Assembly: GCA_019009955.1 (NCBI GenBank)
Contig: CM032230.1
Coordinates: forward strand, 105,136,001-105,200,000
Direction of reading: 5' to 3'
Source: Riptortus pedestris
Taxonomy: Eukaryota; Arthropoda; Insecta; Hemiptera; Alydidae
Length of the DNA stretch: 64,000 nucleotides
The notes beneath the pieces are model-generated. The model had not been told where the DNA came from and ran no database searches. It was given only the letters and a program-made list of their open reading frames with translations. Shown piece by piece: positions 1 to 10,540 of this stretch (the first letter of the stretch is position 1; every line of letters begins with the position of its first letter). Both the position numbers and the translations under genes were made by a program.

Positions 1-117
1 TTTGTAAATACCAGTGATAAAATTCTTACTAATAAACTATTATAAACATTGATAAAAGAATGTTTTAAGAGAAACTGAACCACATTTATTACAAGTATAA
101 AATTAACAAAAATAACA

Positions 118-557
118 TTATTTTGGTGGCCAATAAATACTCATACTTGATAATATTGCATTAAATAAGTCATCGTTTTGATGCCTTCTTCGCCAGACGA
201 ACTCACATATGTAGGAGTCTACCATTGTTCTCCTTGTTCCACATTCACGTTTATTTCTACGTTTTAGTGAGGACCACAATGATTCCTTGCCCACGCATAG
301 GTTAATAGTAATGATTTCCTCAAGGATAGCGACTATTCTCAAACCATGTCTCCTTAAAAGACGCTGACTTCATTTCTGCAACTGAACTTATTGCACCTCC
401 ATCTGGGGCATACATCACCAGTACTATACAACTTCATGCAATGTCCATTAGTGGAGGTCGTCTTTCTGTGAATAATCCAGAAATCCTGGTAAATTTTCAA
501 AGCCTCTGATTCACTTGAAAAAGCACTCGAGAGCTGAATTAGATTCATGTTTATCAA
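118..557 (-). pseudogene. Merlin (IS1595/ISXO2-like) transposase remnant, internally deleted
   Basis: Reading from 557 down, the first part (557-354) has a zinc-ribbon-like C-x4-C segment followed by basic residues, as at the N-terminus of IS1595/Merlin transposases. The frame breaks near 354 in a run of T/A and resumes from about 342. The second part (342-118) carries the family's C-terminal signature, an EFVWRRR motif followed about 16 residues later by a hydrophobic segment ending in YWPPK and a stop codon. A full Merlin transposase is roughly 250-300 residues. Here the DDE core that should lie between the two parts is missing, so this copy cannot be active. The junction has fused an N-terminal IITINLC segment to a C-terminal KESLWSSLKRRNK segment. 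No clear terminal inverted repeats were found. The family call rests on remembered motifs and was not searched. Confidence 0.6.
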
Positions 558-560
558 TAA

Positions 561-1270
561 CGATGCAACTAACGTTCTGAAACAGCTGTGAAAGGTAATA
601 AATTGTAACAGTTATTAAACTAATATGTCAGAAGTATTTCTAAAATCATGTGATTATAACCTAATTTGAAAAGGGAAGATAATGTAAAAACTCCCCCTAA
701 AGAACTTGTTACGTGAAAGCTTTATAACTATTAAACAATAGATAGATAGATAGACATTTTATTATAATATATATATTAAAAAATGTGTAAATAGAAATAA
801 CCTTTTTTAAAATTACAAATTAACAGCATATACATTGGTATGTTATATAATATAAATAATTATATTACTTAATGCAATAAATCATAATTTATGTAAATGT
901 AGATTAAATGATTTTTTTTTTTTAATGTCTAAATAAAGATCACTTTTCTGATATACCAAATTAACATAATTCTTCTCTAAGATTTATGACAAACAGAATA
1001 CTAATAATAAGTATTATTGTATATGATAAATAATGTGCTGATTATTGTTGTTTAAGCACCCCCATAAAAATAATAAAATTCTTTCTTTAATACTATTAAC
1101 TATCGCAAACTTTATCAAAAAAAGAAACAAAAAACATGATTAACTTTATTTTAACTGTAATCCATAATGTTTACCAATGGTAGGTGTTCTCTTTGAGGCA
1201 CTAAATATTTGTCAAGGAATTTTACCCTTTGTGATGTAAAAGCGGGGCAATACAATAGTAAATGATTCAA

Positions 1271-1337
<67 letters not shown>

Positions 1338-2330
1338 ATTTATATGCCTCTCCAGTTTTCATAATGTGAGTCATGTTTTTATAGGATAATTTTAAAAATT
1401 CACAAGACGAAATTCTTATTTGACTGATAAGTTTTATTTTATTTATGTTTGTGTGAAACCTTAAATAATTTTGAGTGAGAGAGTTGTTGAAATTACAAAT
1501 AGTTCTATAGATTCGGCTGTAACTAAAGAACTCGATCAACGTCAACAGAATGGAGATGATTTATAATTGTTTCAATGATTGTATTCTTGTTGGCTAGCAA
1601 AGTTTGTTGGTCTAAAGATTCGAAAAAATATAACTATTAAACAATATGGATTAACTGAATAAAAGGTTTAAGAAATACGTAAAAAGTATTGACAATAACG
1701 AAAATTAAACTGCCTTGACGGATCATTCCATCTCCAAGAAACACACCATCAATTCTGAAGAAGTTTCAATAATTGAAAATGAAAGAAATAATACTAAACG
1801 AAAAATGAAAAAGAACATTCACAGAAATTACATGCCTCAGTCATAAATACTATAACACGTTATCTTAAAATAATCGATTTTAAAATATGACATGAAATAA
1901 TCCAGTTCAAGGTTGACGTGTAAATAATCGATCCGTAATCAGCTGACTTAACCTTCTTCGGGAATCTCAGTACCAACGACCTCGAGGAAAAGACAGACGC
2001 AATGATTTAATATTATATAAGTCAATAATGATATAGATACTTTATAAATTGCACTAGGAAATAACGTTTTTCGATAAAACGCATGTTTAGAGTGATTTTC
2101 ACTATCTCCGCCCTTCCGATTTGGCCCTAGAACAAACAAGAGGGTTGAATGACAACACCATCAATACTTCAAGAGCTTAATTTCTATAACATAGATACTC
2201 TCATTTTAGTGGATTATACATAACACCATTTAGAAGACTATCGTACTCGAGAGGAAAGAAAATACATGAAAATCAAATACTATAAATGTTCCTCAGGGAT
2301 CAATGACTAATTTCTATTAATGTTCTATTG
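561..2330. other. AT-rich intergenic DNA
   Basis: No gene is seen. It contains a (TAGA) run near 741-753, a long TA array listed separately, and T-rich or A-rich stretches. The short open frames here are driven by the TA array or are unsupported. Confidence 0.5.
1274..1335. repeat. (TA)n microsatellite
   Basis: About 31 uninterrupted TA units. HINE-like end sequences were not recognised on either side, so this array stands alone or marks a copy decayed beyond recognition. Confidence 0.95.
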
Positions 2331-2543
2331 ATGTAGCACATGTTATGGTTGCTAGGTGATAATGTAGCACATGTTATGGTTGCTAGGTGATAATGAAGCG
2401 TATGTTATGGTTGCTAGGTGGTAATGTAGAATATGTAATGGTAGCTAGGTGATAACGTAGCACATTTTATGGTTGCTAGGTGATAATGTAGCATATGTTA
2501 TGGTTGCTAGGTGATAATGTAGCACATGTTATGGTTGCTAGGT
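2331..2543. repeat. 31-bp minisatellite, about 7 copies
   Basis: Seven head-to-tail units of 31 bp with core GGTTGCTAGGTGATAA. The first two and the last two units are almost identical and the middle ones carry a few substitutions. A lone GTTGCTAGGTGAT occurs again near 3360. The core resembles one half of an RFX X-box, a chance possibility not tested here. Confidence 0.92.
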
Positions 2544-2936
2544 ATTTATTTATTCATTTGTTTGTTTGGTGTCTCGCAATTATAGAGATTTACACCCTTT
2601 ATCATGTAAACCAAATGGTAAAAATTACTCCCAATTATTGAATATACTCGTAGTTAATAAACATTCATAGCTCCTGCTGGGCGATAATACTAGCAGAAAA
2701 TGAAATAGGAAATAATAACTATTAAAACAAAGAATATTATTGAACACAGAAAGTTATGGAAAGGAAAACGGAACAGAACATGAATAACTGATAATAAAAC
2801 AAAAAACGTCGTAATGTTAAATTCGAAAAACAAAATTTATTATAGAAGTTAATAAAAGTACAATTAGTACTAATTTATAAACAAGGATTTATTTAAAAGT
2901 GTGTAAAATCTTATACAAGCATTCAGAATTTCATAC

Positions 2937-2939
<3 letters not shown>

Positions 2940-3010
<71 letters not shown>
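2940..3010. repeat. (CA)n microsatellite
   Basis: About 35 uninterrupted CA units. The open frame across it on the other strand is a Cys-Val repeat artefact. Confidence 0.95.
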
Positions 3011-3012
<2 letters not shown>

Positions 3013-4018
3013 ATAAGCACGCACTCACCCACACATACGAATGTACACACAAGATAGTACAAAATGTAATTTTGTGTCACATTTCGTATTACATTGTGAC
3101 AGAATAAAAACTTAATGACTATATTTCTCTGGAAATAAGAAGAAGTAGGGTACTATATAAGTGTGTAAATGTGTGCTTGTGTTAAATATGATAACAAAGT
3201 GTCTAGATAAGTACCTTCGTTGTTTAGAAGTTCGTCCAAATTGTAAGGTAAGTCTAAGTTATGTCGTCTTTTTCTGTCAGTAAGTGTTTTATAGTTAGTA
3301 GTCTATTGCATAGGGAACAATTTGGTTGTTCAGATTTTGCCAAGGTACTTATGTGTTAGGTTGCTAGGTGATGTAACCACGTATTAATAAAGTAGGTTTG
3401 GTTTGGGTTATGGCTACAACACAATGTATCTTTTTCTAACTAATAATACCAATACCAGTCGCAACGAGCCAGAGGGAACGAGCACTTCAGAAAAGTAGCA
3501 ATCTGTAATTAGATGTAATAAATATATCACGTAAGTAGGCACTTATTAATACAGTATCTAGCAAAGAAATATCATAGGATTTTGTCAAATTATTGTTATT
3601 ATATTTTTTTTTAAATTAATGTTATTATTTTTGGAAAAGGGATGGCTCTGAAGAGGGATTATGTAAGCCACGAAACTTGTAGGACAGTATGAATAAAGTT
3701 TGCACGAAAAAAATGTTTTTTATTGGTGACCGTTGCAATATGAAGCTATAAAAAACTATGGTAGGGTCCTAAAGAAGTATAATTTTTTTTTGATGTTCAT
3801 AAAATTATTATTAGCATTATTATTATCCCAATAATAAATAAAGAACTTGTTACGTGACTGATTTACACCTGTACAATATAGAGTTGCGCGATGTTTCATG
3901 AAGTTACTAATTGACCGATGAAATTGTTGATTTTCATAGAATGTATCTTTTAATAACACTTTTATCTGAACAAATTCATTTCTCTTGAAGATTTATGTAG
4001 TTTTTTTTTATTATTTGT
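3011..4018. other. AT-rich intergenic DNA
   Basis: No gene or classified repeat recognised. A minor GTTGCTAGGTGAT match to the minisatellite lies near 3360. Confidence 0.45.
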
Positions 4019-4231
4019 TTATTATTATTTACGTCCACTTTATGCTACTATGGCTAATCGGGACGGGTTATGTACAGGTCACCACCCTTTTCTATCCAGG
4101 GTAGGACTAAGGAGTTTATTTAATGAGTCCGTCACTCAATAAATTTCCATTGCCCAGGGCGTGAATCGAACCCGCCACTCTAGGTGTACCACGCGAGATT
4201 AAGAACACCGTCTTAACTCACACGGCCAACC
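4019..4231 (-). mobile_element. tRNA-derived SINE (family 1), near complete
   Basis: Read on the minus strand it starts with a tRNA-like head GTTGGCCGTGTGAGTTAAGA (box A region, about 4231) and has a box B match GGTTCGATTCA near 4150. A unique body follows, and it ends in a TAA-type tail at 4019-4030. This is the usual layout of tRNA-derived SINEs with an internal RNA polymerase III promoter. Body and tail fragments of the same family recur at 25160, 35011, 56078 and 63839, and a head fragment at 8398. SINEs encode nothing and depend on a partner LINE. Confidence 0.8.
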
Positions 4232-5289
4232 TATTATTATTTATTATTGTAATCTCACAGAATTATTTATAATTGGCATGGCTTTATTATTTGGAAAACA
4301 GAAATATCCATCAACACGCACATTTTTCTCGGGGTGAGAACATTTTTTTTTTTCCAATTACTAACTGATTTATCTAGTGCATCTCAAAATCCATAATAAT
4401 ATAATCTGTATTCCATTAAAGGGTTCCCAGTGGATCGCTGGATGAAGTCTTTGTGGTGGAAAAATTCAGGTTAATACAGTGTTAGTTAGCCTCATTAATT
4501 TTCTTCCCAATCTAAGGTTTGGAAGTATCATTAATTTCCATTCTAACCCGTCAATTTCCATTTGAACAAAAGTTAGAAGAGTTTTGTTAATGTTAATTCT
4601 TCCTAAAAGTTATGCTTTCCTAACTCAAACAAAATCAAAACTGCTCTTAATATTCCTTCATGAAATAAAGCTTTGTTTTTCAATAACGAAAGGCCATGAA
4701 TAAATAATATTACAATTCTAGTTTAATTAAATCGGTAAAAAGTGTCTATAAAAACGTAATTAGCTCTTAAAATTGTAAAGGTATTCCTTTATTAGGAACT
4801 AAATGACCTTATGCAATTTAATTAAAGCATTCGCTATTCATTGGCCGATATACTCAAAGTATATGAATAATGGATCCTCATATAACTTTTACTGAGTTTT
4901 CTCTATTCCTGGATTTTTTTCATTTAATTCAGTTAACTGTAGCGACCATGTATTTAAAATCTAAATTTAATTACAGAATATTTTACTGGACTCCAAAACA
5001 AAGGAAAGTTGAATTAAAAGTCTTTTTTGCTTCAAAATTAATTATTGGAGCTAGTAGTAAAGAGTTGGGGTTCTCCAGTTCCACTGAGTTTGTCAAATTA
5101 AAGCAAACTTTTCAACTTCTTTATTGGCGCTTTTGGAATTGTATCTTAATTTTTTTTTATATTTGTTTGTGCCTCGAAGGTTTCATGGACCTGAAGATGG
5201 TATTATGAGCTGCGGGAAATTGCGAAAATATCTTTTCACCATACTACGATGTAATCACCTGTTTTACACACCTAATTTGCGGTCCGAAA
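4232..5289. other. Unassigned DNA with one 112-codon open frame
   Basis: An open frame at 4870-5208 (plus) has a hydrophobic C-terminal segment rich in F, I, L and Y. I do not recognise it. Its composition fits chance translation of AT-rich DNA, so it is not called as a gene. Confidence 0.35.
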
Positions 5290-5345
5290 GCTACACTTCG
5301 CCGCCCTAGGGCCGAAAATGAATATTACGCCCTAGGGCCGCAAAA
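5290..5345. repeat. CpG-rich hairpin 1 (paired CCCTAGGG)
   Basis: Two copies of the palindrome GCCCTAGGGCCG, 34 bp apart, flank an AT-rich spacer and can pair as a stem-loop. The GC content is far above the surroundings. The motif GGGCCGAAAATG resembles arms in the hairpins at 5938-6054 and 6510-6621. Confidence 0.7.
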
Positions 5346-5353
5346 TCAGCTGT

Positions 5354-5695
5354 TTATTATTTGGATGGAAGTCTTCAACAGCTGCCGAAGGTTACATTGA
5401 AGACTCTGTGACAAAGAAATTGGAAGTTTCTAACAGACTGTTTAGTAAAGTGAATGACTCATCGACTTCGACATCAAATATCGATTTTGGAACTATTGAA
5501 TATGAAAATCAGTCTCTCTTTACAATTGATGATTTATTTGAAGATTGTCAAGAGGATATTTTAATCAGAAACAATCCAACTACGAGTAAAAGTGTGAATG
5601 TGTCAAACAAAAAACAAGTAATAGAATCTTCAAAGGGTATTATGTTTTCAAATAACCAAAATTGTACTTTTAACATTTCTATAAATCAAAAATAA
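5354..5695 (+). CDS. Hypothetical open frame, possible terminal exon
   Basis: An open frame runs from about 5354, just after a CAG that could be a splice acceptor (CAGCTG), to a TAA at 5693-5695. The product is hydrophilic and rich in Ser, Asn, Thr and acidic residues, with an acidic patch around DDLFEDCQED and a Ser/Asn-rich C-terminus. No in-frame ATG lies near its start, so it would have to be a downstream exon or a truncated piece of an element. It directly follows the CpG-rich hairpin at 5290-5345. The composition looks more protein-like than neighbouring AT-rich frames, but I recognise no domain. It could be a fragment of an unknown transposon protein or chance. Confidence 0.22.
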   Translation, partial: LLFGWKSSTAAEGYIEDSVTKKLEVSNRLFSKVNDSSTSTSNIDFGTIEYENQSLFTIDDLFEDCQEDILIRNNPTTSKSVNVSNKKQVIESSKGIMFSNNQNCTFNISINQK

Positions 5696-5937
5696 ACGAA
5701 CTAACTTTTTCTAGCATTTTGAAATATATCAGTTGTATTAAATGAAACACACATATGTTCATCTTTCTTTATTAACTTACATAATAAAATAACGTAAAAC
5801 AATCCATACATTAAACATTCATCATGTCCCCATAACCACAAGATAACCTTCTAAAAAAGACTTAACCAAAAGAAAATCTTGTTTTTGATTAATGTTATAT
5901 CGTATTAATATTTATTGTAGTATGGTAAAAAATAGCG
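5696..5937. other. AT-rich spacer
   Basis: No gene seen. Possible poly(A) signals (ATTAAA near 5737) follow the hypothetical frame. Confidence 0.35.
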
Positions 5938-6054
5938 TTCGTGCCTCGGGCCAAAGTGCTTTTGCCGGCCCTCGAACTTTTCATGACCTCGACTACGTCT
6001 CGGTCAAAAAATATCTCGGGCCGGCAAACGCCCACTTTCGGCCCTTGGTACGAA
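5938..6054. repeat. CpG-rich hairpin 2, 117 bp foldback
   Basis: Two imperfect arms of about 50 bp face each other. The left begins TTCGTGCCTCGGGCC and the right ends GGCCCTTGGTACGAA. Both arms carry the GCCGGCC/GGCCGGC block and an AAAGTG/CACTTT block. Nothing in it codes for protein. It looks like a small foldback element or MITE. Confidence 0.75.
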
Positions 6055-6176
6055 ATATACTATATAAATAAGCTTACACGAACGGTGACATTTATTTCAA
6101 CTTAACGTGTAGAACAAATGATACTAACATGCTACGGTAGTAAAGTCGTAAGCTAATGATTACCTTGGCGTGGCCC

Positions 6177-6495
6177 CTGCACCTATTAACAGATCCAGGG
6201 AAATCGGCTATTGAGGCTATCGTACTCATTTCTTCAAATGCCCATCGATCATACCTAGCAGATAACGAAAATGAGGTCCGTTCCAAATTGTATACATATC
6301 TATATATTTGTCTGTTACCACCATTATTGTTTTATCGTTACCAAACTAGATATGTAAGCGTTTTATGCCAGAAAAGAAAGATCAAGTTCGTTACGACTGA
6401 AATCGGACTGGGGGGAGAAGGGTTTAGTTTAGACGGGACAAATTTTGAAAATTTGAAATATCTTCGTTATTATAAGTTGGATGGAAAAAGTGTGC
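6177..6495 (+). mobile_element. HINE-like element, 3'-truncated
   Basis: Starts with a diverged family 5' end (GGGAAATCGGCTATTGAGG) and runs through the conserved block GAAAATGAGGTCCGTTC, a decayed short TA stretch, the block GATCAAGTTCGTTA and the GAAATATCT block. It stops near 6495. The 3' inverse repeat and stem-loop are absent. The open frame 6156-6506 translates this repeat and is not a gene. Confidence 0.75.
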
Positions 6496-6509
6496 AGGGG
6501 AAATAGTAT

Positions 6510-6630
6510 ATTTCATTACAAGGGCGGAAAGTGACTGTTTCCTATGCGAGATCGTGTTTTACAGCCGAGGCGAAGCCGAGGCTGGAAATTAGATCGAGCA
6601 TTGGAAACTCACTTTCCGCCCGAGTTATGA
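6510..6630. repeat. CpG-rich hairpin 3
   Basis: Left arm 6522-6553 starts GGGCGGAAAGTGACTGTTTC. Right arm about 6593-6621 ends GGAAACTCACTTTCCGCCC. They pair over about 30 bp with a few mismatches. The loop holds a direct repeat GCCGAGGC-GAA-GCCGAGGC. It belongs to the same compositional cluster as 5290-5345 and 5938-6054. Confidence 0.78.
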
Positions 6631-7190
6631 ACGATACTTTACATCACGAGGCAAAAAATGCGAAATATAATTTAAACTCGTAATTATTAAGTATTATCAT
6701 ATTAAATGATTTGTTTTGCATTCTGTAGTATCGATTATTTCTGAACAGCTGATTTAGAGCACTAACCTGATGCAAGTAACATAACTTTAATAACACTTTC
6801 AAACACAATTCTTTATTATTTGAAATAAATTTATAACAAATTCAAACATTTACAACTCAACAATTTTAGTGGCTTCCTTCATTAAATTTTCTGGTATGCT
6901 CCCAGCCATTTTGTATAAATAAAATAAGTGGTTTGTAAACATGAGATGTAGCTGCGACAATCGATTAGTTGATAACAAATGACAACAATGTCACAAATTT
7001 GGATTTATACAGAACTCTTTTAAATGACATAAACGAATTTCATAATAAAACTAAGTTAAATTAGTGTAATTATATTTTCTAATGATAAGTAATCGACCAA
7101 TAATATCTTTAGTGCTTTAAAATAACTAAAATGTAAATCGTTTTTCGAATAGAAACGCTAGCGTAACCTAGCGTTGGAAACTGTAACTTC
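6631..7190. other. AT-rich spacer between hairpins
   Basis: No gene seen. A small inverted repeat AACGCTA/TAGCGTT lies near 7155-7175. Confidence 0.4.
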
Positions 7191-7195
7191 ATTAA

Positions 7196-7222
7196 AGGGA
7201 GGGAAAAGTTCTTTCCCTCCCT
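7196..7222. repeat. Perfect 11-bp stem hairpin
   Basis: Arms AGGGAGGGAAA and TTTCCCTCCCT enclose a five-base loop. A matching pair GAGTGGGAAAG and CCCACTTTCC follows at about 7224-7277, so the structure may extend beyond the perfect stem. Confidence 0.8.
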
Positions 7223-7324
7223 AGAGTGGGAAAGAGAACAGCTGTTTCAAGTTATTATAAAAAGACCCACTTTCCATACTTACATACGGTAGCGAAAGTA
7301 ACTACTTTCGCATCAGAGTGATGT

Positions 7325-7546
7325 AAATATTATTTCAAATGTAATTGCCTATAAATGTTGTTATGTAAATATTATCTCTATCCTGAATATTAACGGAGAT
7401 ATTTGGATTTCGTAGTTTTCAGCCATCAGTATACTCCTACTCATGTCATAGTAACAATAAGCTATTATATCACTATTCTATTATATCAACTATTTTATTC
7501 AAAGCCTAAATACCAAGAATTGGCTTCATTGAAATTTTGCTTTTTT
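7325..7546 (+). mobile_element. HINE-like fragment, 3' body only
   Basis: Matches the body of the family after the TA core: the AATATTAACGGAGATATTT block and the AAGCTATTATATCA block. Both family ends are absent. The nearly complete copy at 7572 follows directly. Confidence 0.6.
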
Positions 7547-7571
7547 AGATGAATGGAAATGTGTGACAGAC

Positions 7572-8364
7572 GTTTTAGCAAATTTCCCTCAAGGGAAATC
7601 AGTTATTGAGGTCGTACTCATGACGCGATTTTCGAGAAGTTTCTTCAAATGTCCATAGATCATACCCAGGAGATGACGAAATTGAGGTCCGTTATAAATT
7701 ATATATATATATATATTTGTCTATTAACGCTCTAGCGTTTTTTTTGTTTGACCAAACTCGATATTTAAACGTTTTATGCAAAAAGACAGATCAAGTTCGT
7801 TAATGGCTGAAATCGGACTAGATGGAGAGGGGTTTAGAGGGGGGGGGTTTCGAAAATTCGAAATATCTCCGCTATTATGCATCGGATCGAAAATTTGTAT
7901 AGAACCAATCTTACTGAAAATTAAATTTACTATAAATATTGTTATACATTCTCTATCTTGAATATTAACCGAGATATTTGCATTTTTATGAAGTCTGTGG
8001 TCGGGTATATTTCGGATTAGGTCGGCCGTTTCCGTAACTCCTCGGCTCAGGTGGAAGCTTCTTCTAACCTTACCTAACCTTTGTTACTTTGTGAGATTCA
8101 TGCAAATACGTTCTGTTCATCCGTCTGCCTCCTTTCTTTAGTTCTTGGACTACTAAAATTTGAGTTATTAAAATATAAATTATTCTTACAAAAGGCTTAT
8201 TCTTAAAGCCGTTTCAGTTGGGAATTTATTTTAATTAACTGAAAGATTTCTCATTACTGCTTGTATTTAATCACGGTGGTGTTGTGTTACCAGTATGCAG
8301 ATTTCTCTATTGTAGAACTTCACATGGAAAATCTGCTTAGTTTACGCAGCCCCTGCGTGACGGA
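7572..8364 (+). mobile_element. HINE-like element, near complete
   Basis: 5' end TTTAGCAAATTTCCC with its palindromic partner AAGGGAAATCAG, a short TA core near 7700, the conserved body, then the inverse 3' copy AAAATCTGCTTAG and the stem-loop ACGCAG-CCC-CTGCGT, ending GACGGA before a T run. Length about 790 bp, no coding capacity. The open frame at 7776-7961 is repeat sequence. Confidence 0.82.
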
Positions 8365-8397
8365 ATTTTTTTAACTTCAACTAAATAACTATTGTGG

Positions 8398-8462
8398 TAA
8401 ATGTACTCACACTTAACCCACGCGGCCACAGACCCCCCCCCCCCACACACACACACACACAC
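8398..8462 (-). repeat. SINE family-1 head fragment with C run and (CA)n
   Basis: The stretch CACACTTAACCCACGCGGCC matches the tRNA-like head of the 4019-4231 SINE on the minus strand. A run of about 11 C and a short CA array follow. Confidence 0.5.
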
Positions 8463-9020
8463 ACAGATATACACTGTGGGACTAAGGGCAGCTGAGTTGG
8501 ATGGACTTCGAGAATAGCATAACCCTAGTTCTCACTGTACGATAATTATTATGATTCATGTGAAGAGTGAACGTTAGTTTCAGTAAACTCTGGTCCCACC
8601 AACATAAATTTACTTGGACCAGTATAAATGATCCGCCCACGGCAGTATTTGCTTTACCACATTTTATACAGGAATACTTAATGGGTCTGTGGTCCATTAC
8701 ACATGTTGCATGATTAGATAATGTAGTAGATTGATAAAATATGTACATGTATTAAATATGTGTATACGTGTATGATGTAATGTTGTATGCTTATTTCACC
8801 ATATTTTTCTTATGGTAAAGAGAGAAGTCTTACATTTTTTTTATCACTGACGGCGTAGATAACCCTGAAGTGTCATTGCGATGATACATGCGCCAAACAC
8901 TCTTTAAGTGATTGATTATCTGACATTCATTAATTCTTATAAATAATATTCAGATAATTTATTTGTCTCACTTTATAACATATATAATCATGAAATATCT
9001 ATAATCCCAGGGAACAAGAA
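8463..9020. other. Upstream region of the secreted-protein gene
   Basis: No classified repeat. A TATA-like TATATAA lies at 8981-8987. A four-codon upstream open frame (ATG 8990, stop 9002) would matter only if transcription starts before 8990. The 88-codon minus frame at 8482-8748 has no support. Confidence 0.4.
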
Positions 9021-9093
9021 ATGATTTTGGAACCGTTTATTATATTATGTCTCGTGTCTTTAGCATTCTGCAGGCCGGATTTTGGAATTACAG
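9021..9093 (+). CDS. Exon 1 of the ten-cysteine gene (signal peptide)
   Basis: Encodes residues 1-24 plus the first base of codon 25. The hydrophobic core is FIILCLVSLAF, with likely cleavage around residues 15-17. Donor G|GTAATA at 9094. Confidence 0.75.
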
Positions 9094-10043
9094 GTAATAA
9101 AAGTAATGCAATTTATGTAGCGAACAATTACGTTCATTGATCAAATAATAATTGTGATTAGTTATCACTTATTGATGATTATTACTACGAGTAAATAATT
9201 ACCTAAGGACATAATTGTTTGTACTTTTGTTACTATCACAATTACTAGTAAAAAAAGTACTATATGGTTTAGGACATGTGGAAAACGAACCCCATAAAAG
9301 AACCCATTTAATCAGACTTGTGTCAATAGGATGCACGGAATCGTTAATAAAGCTGGTCTGATGATGTTCTGTTGACGGACAAAACAGTTTTCCCAGCATA
9401 ACTTTAGTAGCAGCCTTAGAAGCTGCATGTAAAAGTCACATAAAATAAAGTCCTCTAAAGCGGTAACAGACAAGTATATACACACTTGCATGTTCAGTGG
9501 GGGGGGGGTGAAGAGGAGGGAGGGGACTTAGTAAATTCAAAATATCCTCACTATTATACGTATGTCCAGAAAATCGTTTGGAACCAATGTTATGAAACTT
9601 TAATGTCCTATAAGTATGGTTATACGTTATGTCTCTATCATGAATTTCTATTTAGATTGTATTGAATCAAATTCGCTGTATTTGTTAAGAGTCCATTGTT
9701 GACCCCTGTTGTTATTTTTGTCTACTACCTTATTAAGGAACACTTCTGAGGAAATAAAATGAACCAAAACTATCTATGGCCATGATAGAACCAATTTCTT
9801 TCATTGTAATGGTTGAGAATTCATTCCCGAAGAATGATAGCACATGTTTAAGCACAGGGAGATATAGATATCCTTGACGATGACCTCCGTAGGAACTATG
9901 ATTAACTTATGTGGATGTCGGTCACTTAGGTAGAAATTAAACTATATCAGCGTTTCGGTTATATTTATTACCTTTGTCAAGGCCATTATTACAACAATAC
10001 AATATTACACATAAATTAATAACAAATAGGATTAACTGATTTT

Positions 10044-10098
<55 letters not shown>

Positions 10099-10469
10099 AT
10101 TTATTTTAAATAAAATGAATGCAGATATATATGTGTTAAACTATGGTCCAAATATCAGTACTTAAAATTACTTACGAATTGAGTGGTAGAATACAAAATC
10201 TGATCTGCTTATAAGTCGAAATTCTAAAAGAAATATTAATAAATACTATTTCGGGAAGAGATCTCGTACTGTCTCCGGACACGGAAGGGATGGAAGGGAT
10301 ACAGGCGATTCTAAAGGCTTGTCCATTCTAACAGCTGATCATTGTTGTTTTAGCAGATTTCCCTTAGGGGAAATCAGCTATTGAGGTCGTACTCATGACA
10401 CGAGTTTCGAAAAATTTCCTCAAATGTGTATCGATCCTACCCAGGAAATTACGAAAATGTGGTCCGTTC

Positions 10470-10540
<71 letters not shown>

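Noticed and set aside
1151..1545. Tyr/Ile repeat open frames across TA arrays (here and at 31364, 32055, 33638, 38352, 44788, 52065)
   Set aside because: They are translations of (TA)n microsatellites with no other support.
2331..2543. Regular repeats that might suggest a CRISPR array
   Set aside because: Units are contiguous with no unique spacers, and the host is eukaryotic; it is a minisatellite.
6156..6506. 116-codon plus-strand frame
   Set aside because: Most of it lies in a HINE-like repeat also found elsewhere in other frames.
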